Below, piece by piece: positions 1 to 5,714 of a stretch of DNA of 5,729 bases. Under the pieces are notes generated by a model. That model was not told where the DNA came from. It searched no databases and saw only the letters and a program-made list of their open reading frames with translations. The stretch comes from GWE2-40-63 sp050251815 (lineage in GTDB: Bacteria > Bacteroidota > Bacteroidia > Bacteroidales > SZUA-534). A program made the translations under genes and the position numbers. Location: assembly GCA_050251815.1 (NCBI GenBank), contig JBFWMB010000156.1:1-5729 (forward strand), given 5' to 3'. How positions within the stretch are numbered: the stretch's first letter is position 1; each line of letters begins with the position of its first letter.

Positions 1-609
1 CCCGATGATTCCTTGCCGGAACGTTTTAATCGCTATGCACAGCTTATTAAGCAGGAAAATCAGCGGTTGAATCAGCAGGTTGAGAATGTGTTACGGGCTG
101 CTCAGATTGAAAAAGGTAAAACCCTGATGGAGCTTGAACCTATTGATTTGCATACGGTTTTATCCGATGTGTTTACCCCCCAATTATTTTTAAGTCAGAA
201 TAGCCGCTTAACCATTAATACCAATTATCAGGCAACACGTTCAATAGTTTTGGCCGATAAATTACACCTTACCAATTTACTTTTAAACCTGGCCGATAAC
301 TCGATAAAATACAACCAATCGGAATGGGTTGAAATGACTGTGAAGACCAGAAATCTGGAACAATATATCGAGTTACGAATCAAAGACAATGGAATTGGCA
401 TTGCACCACAATTTAAAAAGAAGATTTTTTCGAAATTCTTTCGGGTACCTACAGGAAATGTACACGATGTAAAAGGTTTTGGTTTAGGTTTATTTTATGT
501 AAAGCAGGTTTGCGATGCTCATAATTGGTCCATCACATTTGAAAGTCCTGACAAAAATGGAGTTGAATTTATTTTACGCATGAAAACTTATGAAAACGGA
601 ATTGCCTAA
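1..609 (+). CDS. Sensor histidine kinase, C-terminal part (5' truncated by window)
   Basis: This is the catalytic end of a membrane-type sensor kinase that would autophosphorylate on histidine and pass the phosphate to the regulator encoded next. The frame is open from base 1 with no start codon, so the gene begins upstream; the TTG at 13 is not a credible start. Counting from base 1, residues 5-40 look like the second helix of the HisKA dimerisation domain, so the H-box histidine and the sensor region are missing. A HATPase_c domain follows. Its N box is NLADNSIKY (residues 96-104), its G1 box is DNGIGIAP (from 129), its F box is IFSKFFRV (142-149) and its G2 box is GFGLGL (159-164). All ATP-binding boxes are intact. 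The 3' end overlaps the response regulator by 20 nt, typical of a cognate pair. The kinase resembles Bacteroidota RprX-type kinases; the signal is unknown. Confidence 0.93.
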   Translation, partial: PDDSLPERFNRYAQLIKQENQRLNQQVENVLRAAQIEKGKTLMELEPIDLHTVLSDVFTPQLFLSQNSRLTINTNYQATRSIVLADKLHLTNLLLNLADNSIKYNQSEWVEMTVKTRNLEQYIELRIKDNGIGIAPQFKKKIFSKFFRVPTGNVHDVKGFGLGLFYVKQVCDAHNWSITFESPDKNGVEFILRMKTYENGIA

Positions 610-1303
610 AGCCTGTATTTTATATGTTGAAGATGATTCGGCCTTGTCGTTTGTTACCCGCGATAATTTGGAGGAAATGGGCTATAAGGTGGTTCATTTT
701 GATGACGGCAAAACAGCACTCTCAAATTTTTCAGCTCAGCATTTCGATTTGTGTTTGCTCGATGTAATGTTGCCAAAAATGGATGGATTTGAACTGGCCC
801 GTCGCATCCGCGAAATTAATGCGTCAATTCCCATTCTGTTTTTGTCGGCAAAAACCACTATTGAAGATCGGATTGAAGGACTGAAGCTTGGAGGGGATGA
901 TTACCTGACCAAACCCTTTAGTATGGACGAACTGCTTTTAAAAATCGAAGTTTTTATCAAGCGGAATAAGGTAAGTAATTTTGATTTGGAACCTGTGCAG
1001 CACCTAAAAGCCGGAGCTTACGCCTTGGATGTACCGAACCAAATGTTGGTTTGTCATAAAATAACCATAAAACTTACCCTTAAAGAAACCCGTTTGTTGG
1101 CCTTGCTCTTTACCAGGCAAAACCAGTTGATCCCACGACAGGAAATATTATTGCAGATTTGGGGCGACGATAGTTATTTCAACGGACGCAGTCTCGATGT
1201 GTTTATTTCGCGCATCCGCAAATACTTAAAACATGATCCGCATCTTGAGATTGAAAGCATTCGCAGCATAGGTTTTCGCTTAATACCAGGTTCAAATAAA
1301 TAA
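590..1303 (+). CDS. OmpR/PhoB-family response regulator (RprY-like)
   Basis: This is a DNA-binding response regulator, the likely partner of the kinase upstream. The receiver domain (about residues 8-125) has the acidic pocket at E14-D15-D16, the phosphoacceptor D58 in LLDVMLPKMDG, S86 as the switch Ser/Thr, and K108 in the YLTKPF motif, so it should be phosphorylatable. A winged-helix Trans_reg_C domain spans about residues 137-233; the recognition helix is in the GRSLDVFISRIRKYL stretch and the wing ends in SIGFRLI. The length of 237 aa is normal for the family. The pattern WGDDSYFNGRSLDVFISRIRKYL is typical of Bacteroidota RprY-like regulators, though RprY itself is not proven. The ATG at 590 lies inside the kinase frame and is the only start that keeps the whole first beta strand. 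Targets cannot be deduced from the window. Confidence 0.95.
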   Translation: MKTELPKACILYVEDDSALSFVTRDNLEEMGYKVVHFDDGKTALSNFSAQHFDLCLLDVMLPKMDGFELARRIREINASIPILFLSAKTTIEDRIEGLKLGGDDYLTKPFSMDELLLKIEVFIKRNKVSNFDLEPVQHLKAGAYALDVPNQMLVCHKITIKLTLKETRLLALLFTRQNQLIPRQEILLQIWGDDSYFNGRSLDVFISRIRKYLKHDPHLEIESIRSIGFRLIPGSNK

Positions 1304-1310
1304 AACCAAC

Positions 1311-1826
1311 ATGAGCAAACGGGAATTAAAAAAATACCTTTCAACCTTAACCAAAGCACAACTTGAGGATCAGTTGATCGATTTGTACCAACGATTTAAA
1401 GAGGTGAAAGCATTTTATGACTTTGCTTTTAATCCCAACGAACAAAAATTACTCGATGAATGCAAATTCAAAATTACCAAAGAATACTTTCCGGTAAACG
1501 GCCGCAAACCCAAAGCCCGTCGTTCGGTTGCGCAGAAATACATAAAACATTTTATAAGTCTGGGTGCCGATCCGGTGTTGATTGCAGAAGTAATGTTGTA
1601 TAATATTGAAGTAGCACAGGCTTTTTCCGCCGATAGAACCATTAAACAGGATTCTTTCTATAGCAGCATGCTGAAATCGTTTCAGGAGGCCGTACACTTT
1701 ATGCACGAAAACGGCTTATTTAAAAACAACCTACACCGACTCGAAAAAATTGTGGATGAAACCATTGCGCAGCATTGGTTCAACTACCGGGCTTTTGAAA
1801 ATGAAATGGATAAGCTTCCAACGTAA
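1311..1826 (+). CDS. DUF6155 family protein, function unknown
   Basis: This protein of 171 aa matches my recollection of the DUF6155 family, common in Bacteroidota. Shared hallmarks are the N-terminal MSKRELKKYLSTLTKAQLE, a FNP-x(6)-LLDECKFKITKEYFP segment near residues 40-62, the basic GRKPKARRSVAQKYIKHF segment near 64-81, and a mostly helical C-terminal half (LMLYNIEVAQAF-like segment, then amphipathic helices to 165). No catalytic motif, signal peptide or membrane segment is visible, so it should be a soluble cytoplasmic protein. The basic patch around residues 64-80 could bind nucleic acid, but this is a guess. The ATG lies only 7 nt after the stop of the response regulator, so the gene is probably cotranscribed with the two-component system. 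No role in that signalling can be claimed. Confidence 0.85.
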   Translation: MSKRELKKYLSTLTKAQLEDQLIDLYQRFKEVKAFYDFAFNPNEQKLLDECKFKITKEYFPVNGRKPKARRSVAQKYIKHFISLGADPVLIAEVMLYNIEVAQAFSADRTIKQDSFYSSMLKSFQEAVHFMHENGLFKNNLHRLEKIVDETIAQHWFNYRAFENEMDKLPT

Positions 1827-1870
1827 GTTTTTTAATTGGTAAATTTAAGCAGGTGATAAAATAATATATC

Positions 1871-2335
1871 ATGGATACAAAAATTAATAGAGCAAAGGAG
1901 CTGTTTCAAGGGAATTACAATTGTGCACAATCCACACTGAGTGTTTTCAGTAACGAATTGGATTTGGATGCAACAACCCTTCAAAACCTTACCGCCGGTT
2001 TTGGTGCCGGCATGTGTTACCAGGGGCGAACCTGTGGTACTGTGGCCGGTGCTTATATGGCTTTGGGTTTGTATTGCGGAAAGGAGCTTTCAGAACCTGA
2101 AGCGGTAAAAACGAAAACCCGGGAGCTGATTGAAAAATTTAATCGCGATTTTGAAAGTAAACACCACAGCACGCTCTGTCGCGAACTTTTGGGTGTGGAT
2201 GTGTCAACCGAAGAAGGTTTAGAAAAGGCCCGAAAACAGGGGGTTTTTGAAAACCGCTGTCCAAATTTTGTTGCTTCGGCTGTGGAATGGCTGGAACAAA
2301 ACCTGAATGCCCCGACAGATAAAAGCCAGGTTTAG
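1871..2335 (+). CDS. C_GCAxxG_C_C family putative redox-active protein
   Basis: This is a small soluble protein (154 aa) of the C_GCAxxG_C_C family (TIGR01909/PF09719), whose members have four conserved cysteines and are thought to be redox-active or to bind metal; the reaction is unknown. The four family cysteines appear as C18 in NYNCAQS, C55 in the CGxxxG motif, C103 in TLCRELLG, and C130 in RCPNFV. The glycine-rich segment GFGAGM (43-48) and AYMALGLYCG (61-70) are also typical. Two extra cysteines, C49 and C69, flank the central motif. The motif itself reads CGTVAG, with Thr where the usual motif has Ala. There is no signal peptide. The gene lies 44 nt after DUF6155 and no good promoter is seen in the gap, so read-through from upstream is possible. 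A long inverted repeat covers its stop codon. Confidence 0.85.
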   Translation: MDTKINRAKELFQGNYNCAQSTLSVFSNELDLDATTLQNLTAGFGAGMCYQGRTCGTVAGAYMALGLYCGKELSEPEAVKTKTRELIEKFNRDFESKHHSTLCRELLGVDVSTEEGLEKARKQGVFENRCPNFVASAVEWLEQNLNAPTDKSQV

Positions 2336-2342
2336 CCATTCC
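2284..2342 (+). repeat. Imperfect inverted repeat (hairpin) across a stop codon
   Basis: GGAATGGCT (2284-2292) is the exact reverse complement of AGCCATTCC (2334-2342). Directly inside it, AAACCTG (2299-2305) pairs with CAGGTTT (2327-2333). The right arm is continuous over 16 nt, while the left arm has a 6-nt bulge (2293-2298), and the loop is 21 nt. The TAG stop at 2333-2335 sits in the right arm. No T tract follows, so it is not a classical intrinsic terminator. It may still help end transcription or protect the 3' end of the mRNA. The pairing is seen in the sequence; the function is inferred. Confidence 0.45.
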
Positions 2343-2438
2343 CATCAGGTTCCTTCATTTGAAGGTACTAAGTAGATAGGGTACGCGCAGATTGATGAAG
2401 GTTTCTTATTAAAATAATGATGTTTTGAATATTTTATT

Positions 2439-2930
2439 ATGCTTGTTGTTTTTAAACCGCTTGAACCCACCGATATGGATTTTGCCTGTTCGGTCTATAA
2501 TTATTACGTGTTGAACACCACAGCTACCTTTCATACGGAACCAATTTCAGTAGATGCCTTTACAGCAGCTTTACCCATGAATCATTCCTTGTATCAAAGT
2601 TACTTAATTACTTACGGGGGAAACCCCTGTGGCTATGCTTACCTGGGAAACTGGAAGCCTCGCCAGGCCTACAATCGAAGTGCTGAGGTAACCATTTATT
2701 TGGATAAAGCTTTTCATGGCAAGGGCATTGGTAAACAGTGCCTGGTGTTTTTAGAAACCGAAGCGCAAAAACGGGGAATAAAAAACCTGTTGGGAGTTAT
2801 TACTCTCGAAAACAAAGCCAGTATTCATTTGTTTGAAAAAGCAGGATTTCAAAAAGTGGGACATCTGAAAAACATAGGCGAGAAATTTGGGCGCCTGTTG
2901 GATGTGGTAACCTATCAGAAAGAAATTTAA
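2439..2930 (+). CDS. GNAT family N-acetyltransferase (phosphinothricin/amino-acid acetyltransferase-like)
   Basis: This enzyme of 163 aa has a complete GNAT fold and would transfer an acetyl group from acetyl-CoA to an amine, in the cytoplasm. The N-terminal strand and helix (VFKPLEPTDMDFACSVYNYYV, residues 4-24, then NTTATFHTEP) and the SAEVTIYLDKAFHGKGIG stretch are like the PAT/YncA (MnaT) subfamily, which acetylates phosphinothricin-like or methionine-derivative substrates. E83 is at the usual catalytic-glutamate position. The acetyl-CoA pyrophosphate loop is HGKGIG (93-98), with His where Arg or Gln is common. Motif B, N125-K-A-S-IHLFEKAGF, is intact. The start at 2439 is chosen because the next ATG (2475) would remove the first strand. 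The exact substrate cannot be read from sequence. It is preceded by 103 nt without a gene and without a convincing promoter. Confidence 0.88.
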   Translation: MLVVFKPLEPTDMDFACSVYNYYVLNTTATFHTEPISVDAFTAALPMNHSLYQSYLITYGGNPCGYAYLGNWKPRQAYNRSAEVTIYLDKAFHGKGIGKQCLVFLETEAQKRGIKNLLGVITLENKASIHLFEKAGFQKVGHLKNIGEKFGRLLDVVTYQKEI

Positions 2931-2938
2931 ATCAAAAC

Positions 2939-2985
2939 TCACTACAAATAGGGATGGTATATAAAAAACAAAACCCTTTTATTTG
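2939..2985 (+). promoter_or_regulatory. Candidate regulated promoter of the hemerythrin-regulator operon
   Basis: The element TCACTACAAATAGGGAT (2939-2955) differs at one base from the one upstream of the porin gene. The box TTTATTTG (2978-2985) matches five of the six fixed positions of the Bacteroidota -7 consensus TAnnTTTG and starts 23 nt after the end of the element, the same distance as at the porin gene. The -33 position reads TGGT, a poor match to TTTG, which would fit a promoter needing an activator. The resulting leader to the ATG at 3093 would be about 100 nt. Seen: motif and spacing. Inferred: promoter function. Confidence 0.55.
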
Positions 2986-2988
2986 TAG
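2942..2988 (+). repeat. Inverted repeat overlapping the candidate promoter
   Basis: CTACAAAT (2942-2949) is the exact reverse complement of ATTTGTAG (2981-2988). AGGG (2950-2953) also pairs with CCCT (2974-2977), leaving a 3-nt bulge and a 20-nt A-rich loop. The left arm is most of the shared 17-nt element and the right arm contains the -7-like box. It could be a dyad operator, or a hairpin ending the acetyltransferase transcript 12 nt after its stop, but no T tract follows the stem. Confidence 0.4.
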
Positions 2989-3001
2989 GCTAATCGGAAT
3001 G

Positions 3002-3015
3002 CACAACCTATTGTG
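3002..3015 (+). repeat. Short dyad CACAA-N4-TTGTG in the leader
   Basis: CACAA (3002-3006) and TTGTG (3011-3015) form a perfect 5-bp dyad with a 4-nt spacer, inside the probable 5' leader of the hemerythrin gene. The 17 bases from 3001 also match the element at 4396-4412 at 12 positions, so it may be a second, weaker regulator site, an unrelated operator, or chance. Confidence 0.3.
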
Positions 3016-3092
3016 ATTCTCAGGATAATTTATTTAACAACAGCTTTAAGTAGGGAACCAATGATTTTTCGTTAAACATCAAATTCAAGGCA

Positions 3093-3812
3093 ATGAACCA
3101 TTACAAACCAACAGACAAACTGGCCAAGCTTATCCACACCAATCATTTTTTGTTACCGGTAATCAACCGTTTTGGGATGCGTTTGGGGTTTAAAGACAAA
3201 ACGGTGGAGCAGGTTTGTCAGGAGCAAAACATCGACTTGAATTTCTTTTTAACTATTGTAAATACCTATACCGACGAAGATTATTTTCCCCAGAATGAAC
3301 TCGTTTCATTTTCGCCCGTGCTGCTTGTCGATTATTTGATAAAAACACACGAATACTACCGCAATTATTTGTTTCCCGAAGTGGAACGCCGTCTGGAGCG
3401 CTTGTTAAACTCCTGCGAGGGAACCTGCGACGATTTGCAGTTGATTAAATCGTTTTACAATAAGTATAAAGAAGAGCTTTTAAAGCACCTCGAAGAGGAA
3501 GAGCAAAACGTTTTTCCCTATGTGCTGGCCTTGTTAAATGCCTACGAAAACAAACAACCTTTGCCCGATAAATACATCAACTATTCGATGAAGAGCACTG
3601 AACCAGAACATACCAACGTGGATCAAAAGATTTACGATCTTAAGAATATTGTTATTAAATACCTGGAACCAACTTACGACGACAACGACTGCAATGAATT
3701 TCTTTTTGCCATTTTTCAGTTTGAAAAAGATTTGCTCGATCATGCCCGCATCGAAGATAAAATATTGTTAAGCCAGGTACTTGAAATCGAAAACGCCTTG
3801 CAGCATGGATAA
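3093..3812 (+). CDS. RIC/YtfE-like di-iron hemerythrin domain protein
   Basis: This soluble protein of 239 aa resembles the RIC (repair of iron centres; YtfE/ScdA) family, which carries a di-iron site and is linked to nitrosative and oxidative damage of iron-sulfur proteins. Residues 20-59 (LLPVINRFGMRLGFKDKTVE and onwards) resemble the ScdA N-terminal domain, but the Cys-Cys pair of YtfE is absent. The C-terminal hemerythrin four-helix bundle (about 78-235) has H86 in THEYYRNYLFPE, H132 and E136 in HLEEEEQNVFP, H173 in EHTNVD, and H217 and E221 in DHARIEDKIL. The spacings (H132+4=E136; H173 to H217 is 44; H217+4=E221) agree with the YtfE ligands H84, H129, E133, H160, H204 and E208 as I recall them, so the site should be intact. 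The stop overlaps the next gene by 8 nt. Oxygen or NO sensing or iron donation are both possible. Confidence 0.88.
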   Translation: MNHYKPTDKLAKLIHTNHFLLPVINRFGMRLGFKDKTVEQVCQEQNIDLNFFLTIVNTYTDEDYFPQNELVSFSPVLLVDYLIKTHEYYRNYLFPEVERRLERLLNSCEGTCDDLQLIKSFYNKYKEELLKHLEEEEQNVFPYVLALLNAYENKQPLPDKYINYSMKSTEPEHTNVDQKIYDLKNIVIKYLEPTYDDNDCNEFLFAIFQFEKDLLDHARIEDKILLSQVLEIENALQHG

Positions 3813-4392
3813 GCGCTTTATTATTATTCATCCCTTCGAGGTGGTTCGTAAAGGACTTTGGGCCATTCTGCGCGAAACCTTCCATCATGAATTTATCCTG
3901 TTGCCGGGTGTTGAATCCCTGAAAGATTATTCGGGATTGCAGCAACTACATCTTTTGGTTTTTTTAAGCGATAGCCTGCGTAACAGCGAAAACGAAAAGT
4001 TTATTCACCACTTATTGGGAACCGAAAATAAAGTGCAGTACCTTACAATAAATCATTCGGCCGAGAACCTGACAGCTGATGCTATTGCCATTGAACAGGC
4101 AGCAACAATAATAATCGACACCGTTAAATGCCAACTCGATAAATTAAAACCACAAAACAATCAGCTTTCTGATTTGTCCGATCGTGAGAAGGATGTATTG
4201 CAACTGGTTGCTTTAGGCCACAGTAACAAGGAAATAGCTGAAAAATTATTCATCAGCATTCATACAGTAATTTCGCACCGAAAAAATATTACCGAAAAGC
4301 TGGGCATAAAATCCATTTCGGGATTAACGGTCTACGCCATCCTGAATAAAATGATCGATACCGAGCACATTGATCCCACAAGCCTCATATAA
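3805..4392 (+). CDS. LuxR-type transcriptional regulator with degenerate receiver domain
   Basis: This is a DNA-binding regulator of 195 aa. The C-terminal LuxR/GerE helix-turn-helix spans residues 121-180 and is intact: LSDREKDVLQLVALGHSNKE, then the recognition helix in SIHTVISHRKNI. The N-terminal half has a receiver-like start, FIIIHPFEVVRKGLW, where the usual Asp-Asp is His-Pro, and the third strand reads LLVFLSDS, with no clear phosphoacceptor Asp. The switch Thr and Lys are not recognisable. It should therefore act without phosphorylation. The start chosen is the ATG at 3805, within ATGGATAA, whose last bases are the stop of the hemerythrin gene (8-nt overlap). A longer frame from the TTG at 3781 adds eight unlikely residues. 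The overlap implies translational coupling, so the regulator probably reads out the state of its partner or controls the same response. Candidate targets are the repeated elements before this operon and before the porin. Confidence 0.88.
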   Translation: MDKRFIIIHPFEVVRKGLWAILRETFHHEFILLPGVESLKDYSGLQQLHLLVFLSDSLRNSENEKFIHHLLGTENKVQYLTINHSAENLTADAIAIEQAATIIIDTVKCQLDKLKPQNNQLSDLSDREKDVLQLVALGHSNKEIAEKLFISIHTVISHRKNITEKLGIKSISGLTVYAILNKMIDTEHIDPTSLI

Positions 4393-4395
4393 AAA

Positions 4396-4442
4396 TCACA
4401 ACAAATAGGGATTTAGGAAACAGAAAGCACCTGCTATTTTTG
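4396..4442 (+). promoter_or_regulatory. Candidate regulated promoter of the porin gene
   Basis: The box TATTTTTG (4435-4442) is an exact match to the Bacteroidota -7 consensus TAnnTTTG. TTTA (4412-4415) is a three-of-four match to the -33 box, with a 19-nt spacer. The element TCACAACAAATAGGGAT (4396-4412) ends on the first base of the -33 box. It is the second copy of the element before the hemerythrin gene, with identical spacing to the -7 box. Its position suits an activator that touches RNA polymerase. Transcription would start about 20 nt before the ATG at 4467. Confidence 0.65.
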
Positions 4443-4466
4443 CACCATCGATTAATCACTAATTAA

Positions 4467-5669
4467 ATGGTTCAAAAAATGAGAAAATTACTTTTTAGCT
4501 TTAGTTTACTAATCACTTCATTTACAATTAACGCACAGACCAGCGACACTACCTTATACCAAAATCTGGCCGGTACCCTGATGGCTGCAGATAACAAATT
4601 AACCATAGGCGGCTACGCCCAGGTTGACTACAATCAGCCATTTACCTCAGGACAACACAGCCTGGGGAAACTCGATGTGCACCGAATGGTACTTATGGTG
4701 GGCTACAAATTTAACGAACGTACCCAGTTTATTACCGAACTGGAATTTGAACACGTTCAGGAAGTTTATGTGGAACAGGCCTTTCTGAATTATAAAATCA
4801 ATCGTTTTATGGATTTCAGAGCCGGTTTAATGCTGGTTCCCATGGGCATTATTAACGAATACCACGAGCCGACTACATTCAATGGCGTGGAACGTCCGGT
4901 AATCGACGAAAAGATTTCGCCCACCACCTGGCGCGAGATTGGTTTCGGAATCACCGGGAATATTCCTTCAGCCTCGTTTAAATACCAGGCCTACGTGATG
5001 AATGGTTTTAATGGTTACGATGCCGACAAAGGAGCTTTGCTCTCGGGTTCAAAAGGATTCCGCAGCGGAAGGCAAAAAGGTGCCGAATCGTATATGAGCT
5101 CACCAAATTTTACCGCCCGTGCCGAATACTACGGCTTACGAAGCATCAACCTGGGGCTTTCGGGTTACTTTGGGAACACGCAAAGTTACCTGTTTAACGG
5201 ACTCGATAAAAACGATGCTGCTGCCAATGCACAAGCCGATTCGTCGGTGGTTACCCTGGCCATGCTGGGTGTTGATGCCCGATACAGCTTTAAAGGCCTG
5301 CAAGTGAAAGGACAATTCTATTATGCCAATGTTGCCAATGCTGAAACCTATAACGAATTTACTGGTAAAGACCTGGGAAGTGCCATGATGGGTTACTATG
5401 CTGAAGCCAGCTACAACGTTTTCCGCTCGTTTACCGGTATTGAAGGCGAATTACTTCCTTTCGTAAGGTTTGAACAGTACAACATGCACCAGAAAGTAGG
5501 CCCCACGGAAGTGGCCAACGAAGCCTTAAACGTAAACGTGATTACCGCCGGCCTGGGATGGAAAATCACTCAGGGTGCTATCTTAAAAGTCGATATGCAA
5601 TGGCTTAAGTCGAAAAATGCGGTTGATTACAACAAAACTTTTAATGCCGGTGTGGGCATAATGTTTTAA
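4467..5669 (+). CDS. Outer-membrane porin, phosphate-selective porin O/P-like
   Basis: This is a predicted outer-membrane beta-barrel channel of 400 aa. It starts with a Sec signal peptide: basic MVQKMRK, hydrophobic LLFSFSLLITSFTI, and a likely signal-peptidase site after INA (residue 23). The mature part alternates polar and aromatic residues in short strands, such as LTIGGYAQVDYNQPF, RMVLMVGYKF, TQFITELEFEHV and DFRAGLMLVPMG. It ends in GVGIMF with a terminal Phe, the usual signal for barrel assembly. The overall pattern, including the EYHEPTTFNGVERP segment near residue 131, is like the OprO/OprP-like porins of Bacteroidota. The true substrate is unknown, and the family name does not prove phosphate selectivity. 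An alternative start is the ATG at 4479 (MRKLLF), which would give an equally good signal peptide. Its promoter shares a regulatory element with the hemerythrin operon, and another gene starts 11 nt after its stop. Confidence 0.88.
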   Translation: MVQKMRKLLFSFSLLITSFTINAQTSDTTLYQNLAGTLMAADNKLTIGGYAQVDYNQPFTSGQHSLGKLDVHRMVLMVGYKFNERTQFITELEFEHVQEVYVEQAFLNYKINRFMDFRAGLMLVPMGIINEYHEPTTFNGVERPVIDEKISPTTWREIGFGITGNIPSASFKYQAYVMNGFNGYDADKGALLSGSKGFRSGRQKGAESYMSSPNFTARAEYYGLRSINLGLSGYFGNTQSYLFNGLDKNDAAANAQADSSVVTLAMLGVDARYSFKGLQVKGQFYYANVANAETYNEFTGKDLGSAMMGYYAEASYNVFRSFTGIEGELLPFVRFEQYNMHQKVGPTEVANEALNVNVITAGLGWKITQGAILKVDMQWLKSKNAVDYNKTFNAGVGIMF

Positions 5670-5680
5670 TTAATAGTTGA

Positions 5681-5714
5681 ATGGTCATGAGAAATGCTTT
5701 ATTGGTTCTCTTTA
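5681..5714 (+). CDS. Start of a further gene, probably an exported protein (3' truncated)
   Basis: ATG at 5681, or more likely the in-frame ATG at 5687, opens a frame reading MRNALLVLF before the genuine sequence stops. Basic residues followed by a hydrophobic run suggest the beginning of a signal peptide or membrane anchor. The start is 11 nt after the porin stop, so it is probably the second gene of the porin operon. Codons after 5714 come from adapter sequence and must not be translated. The product cannot be identified. Confidence 0.5.

Noticed and set aside
13..15. TTG at 13 as the start of the histidine kinase
   Set aside because: The frame is open to base 1 and the protein would begin in the middle of the HisKA helices, so the gene is truncated by the window.
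1824..1831. TAAGTTTT as a -7 box for the redox-family gene
   Set aside because: The last base does not fit TTTG and the nearest TTTG (1794-1797) is 26 nt upstream, too far for a -33 box.
2352..2365. CCTTC-ATTT-GAAGG hairpin as a terminator
   Set aside because: The stem has only 5 bp and no T tract follows; such a dyad is expected by chance in a gap of this size.
2367..2383. Third copy of the shared element (AGATAGGGTA) before the acetyltransferase gene
   Set aside because: Only about 9 of 17 positions match and no TTTG-type -7 box lies at the fixed distance.
2999..3016. Five-codon frame (MHNLL) in the hemerythrin leader as a leader peptide
   Set aside because: It is too short to separate from chance and has no attenuator-like hairpin pair around it.
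3781..3804. TTG start giving a 203-residue regulator
   Set aside because: The added residues lie inside the hemerythrin gene and match nothing in receiver domains; the ATG at 3805 gives a standard first beta strand and a typical 8-nt coupled overlap.
1174..3945. Several reverse-strand open frames of 61-96 codons
   Set aside because: They lie opposite well-supported genes, show no family motifs and have rare-looking residue mixes rich in Cys, Phe and Leu, as expected of shadow frames.
5119..5307. Forward 62-codon frame inside the porin gene
   Set aside because: It is out of frame with a clear porin and has no recognisable motif.
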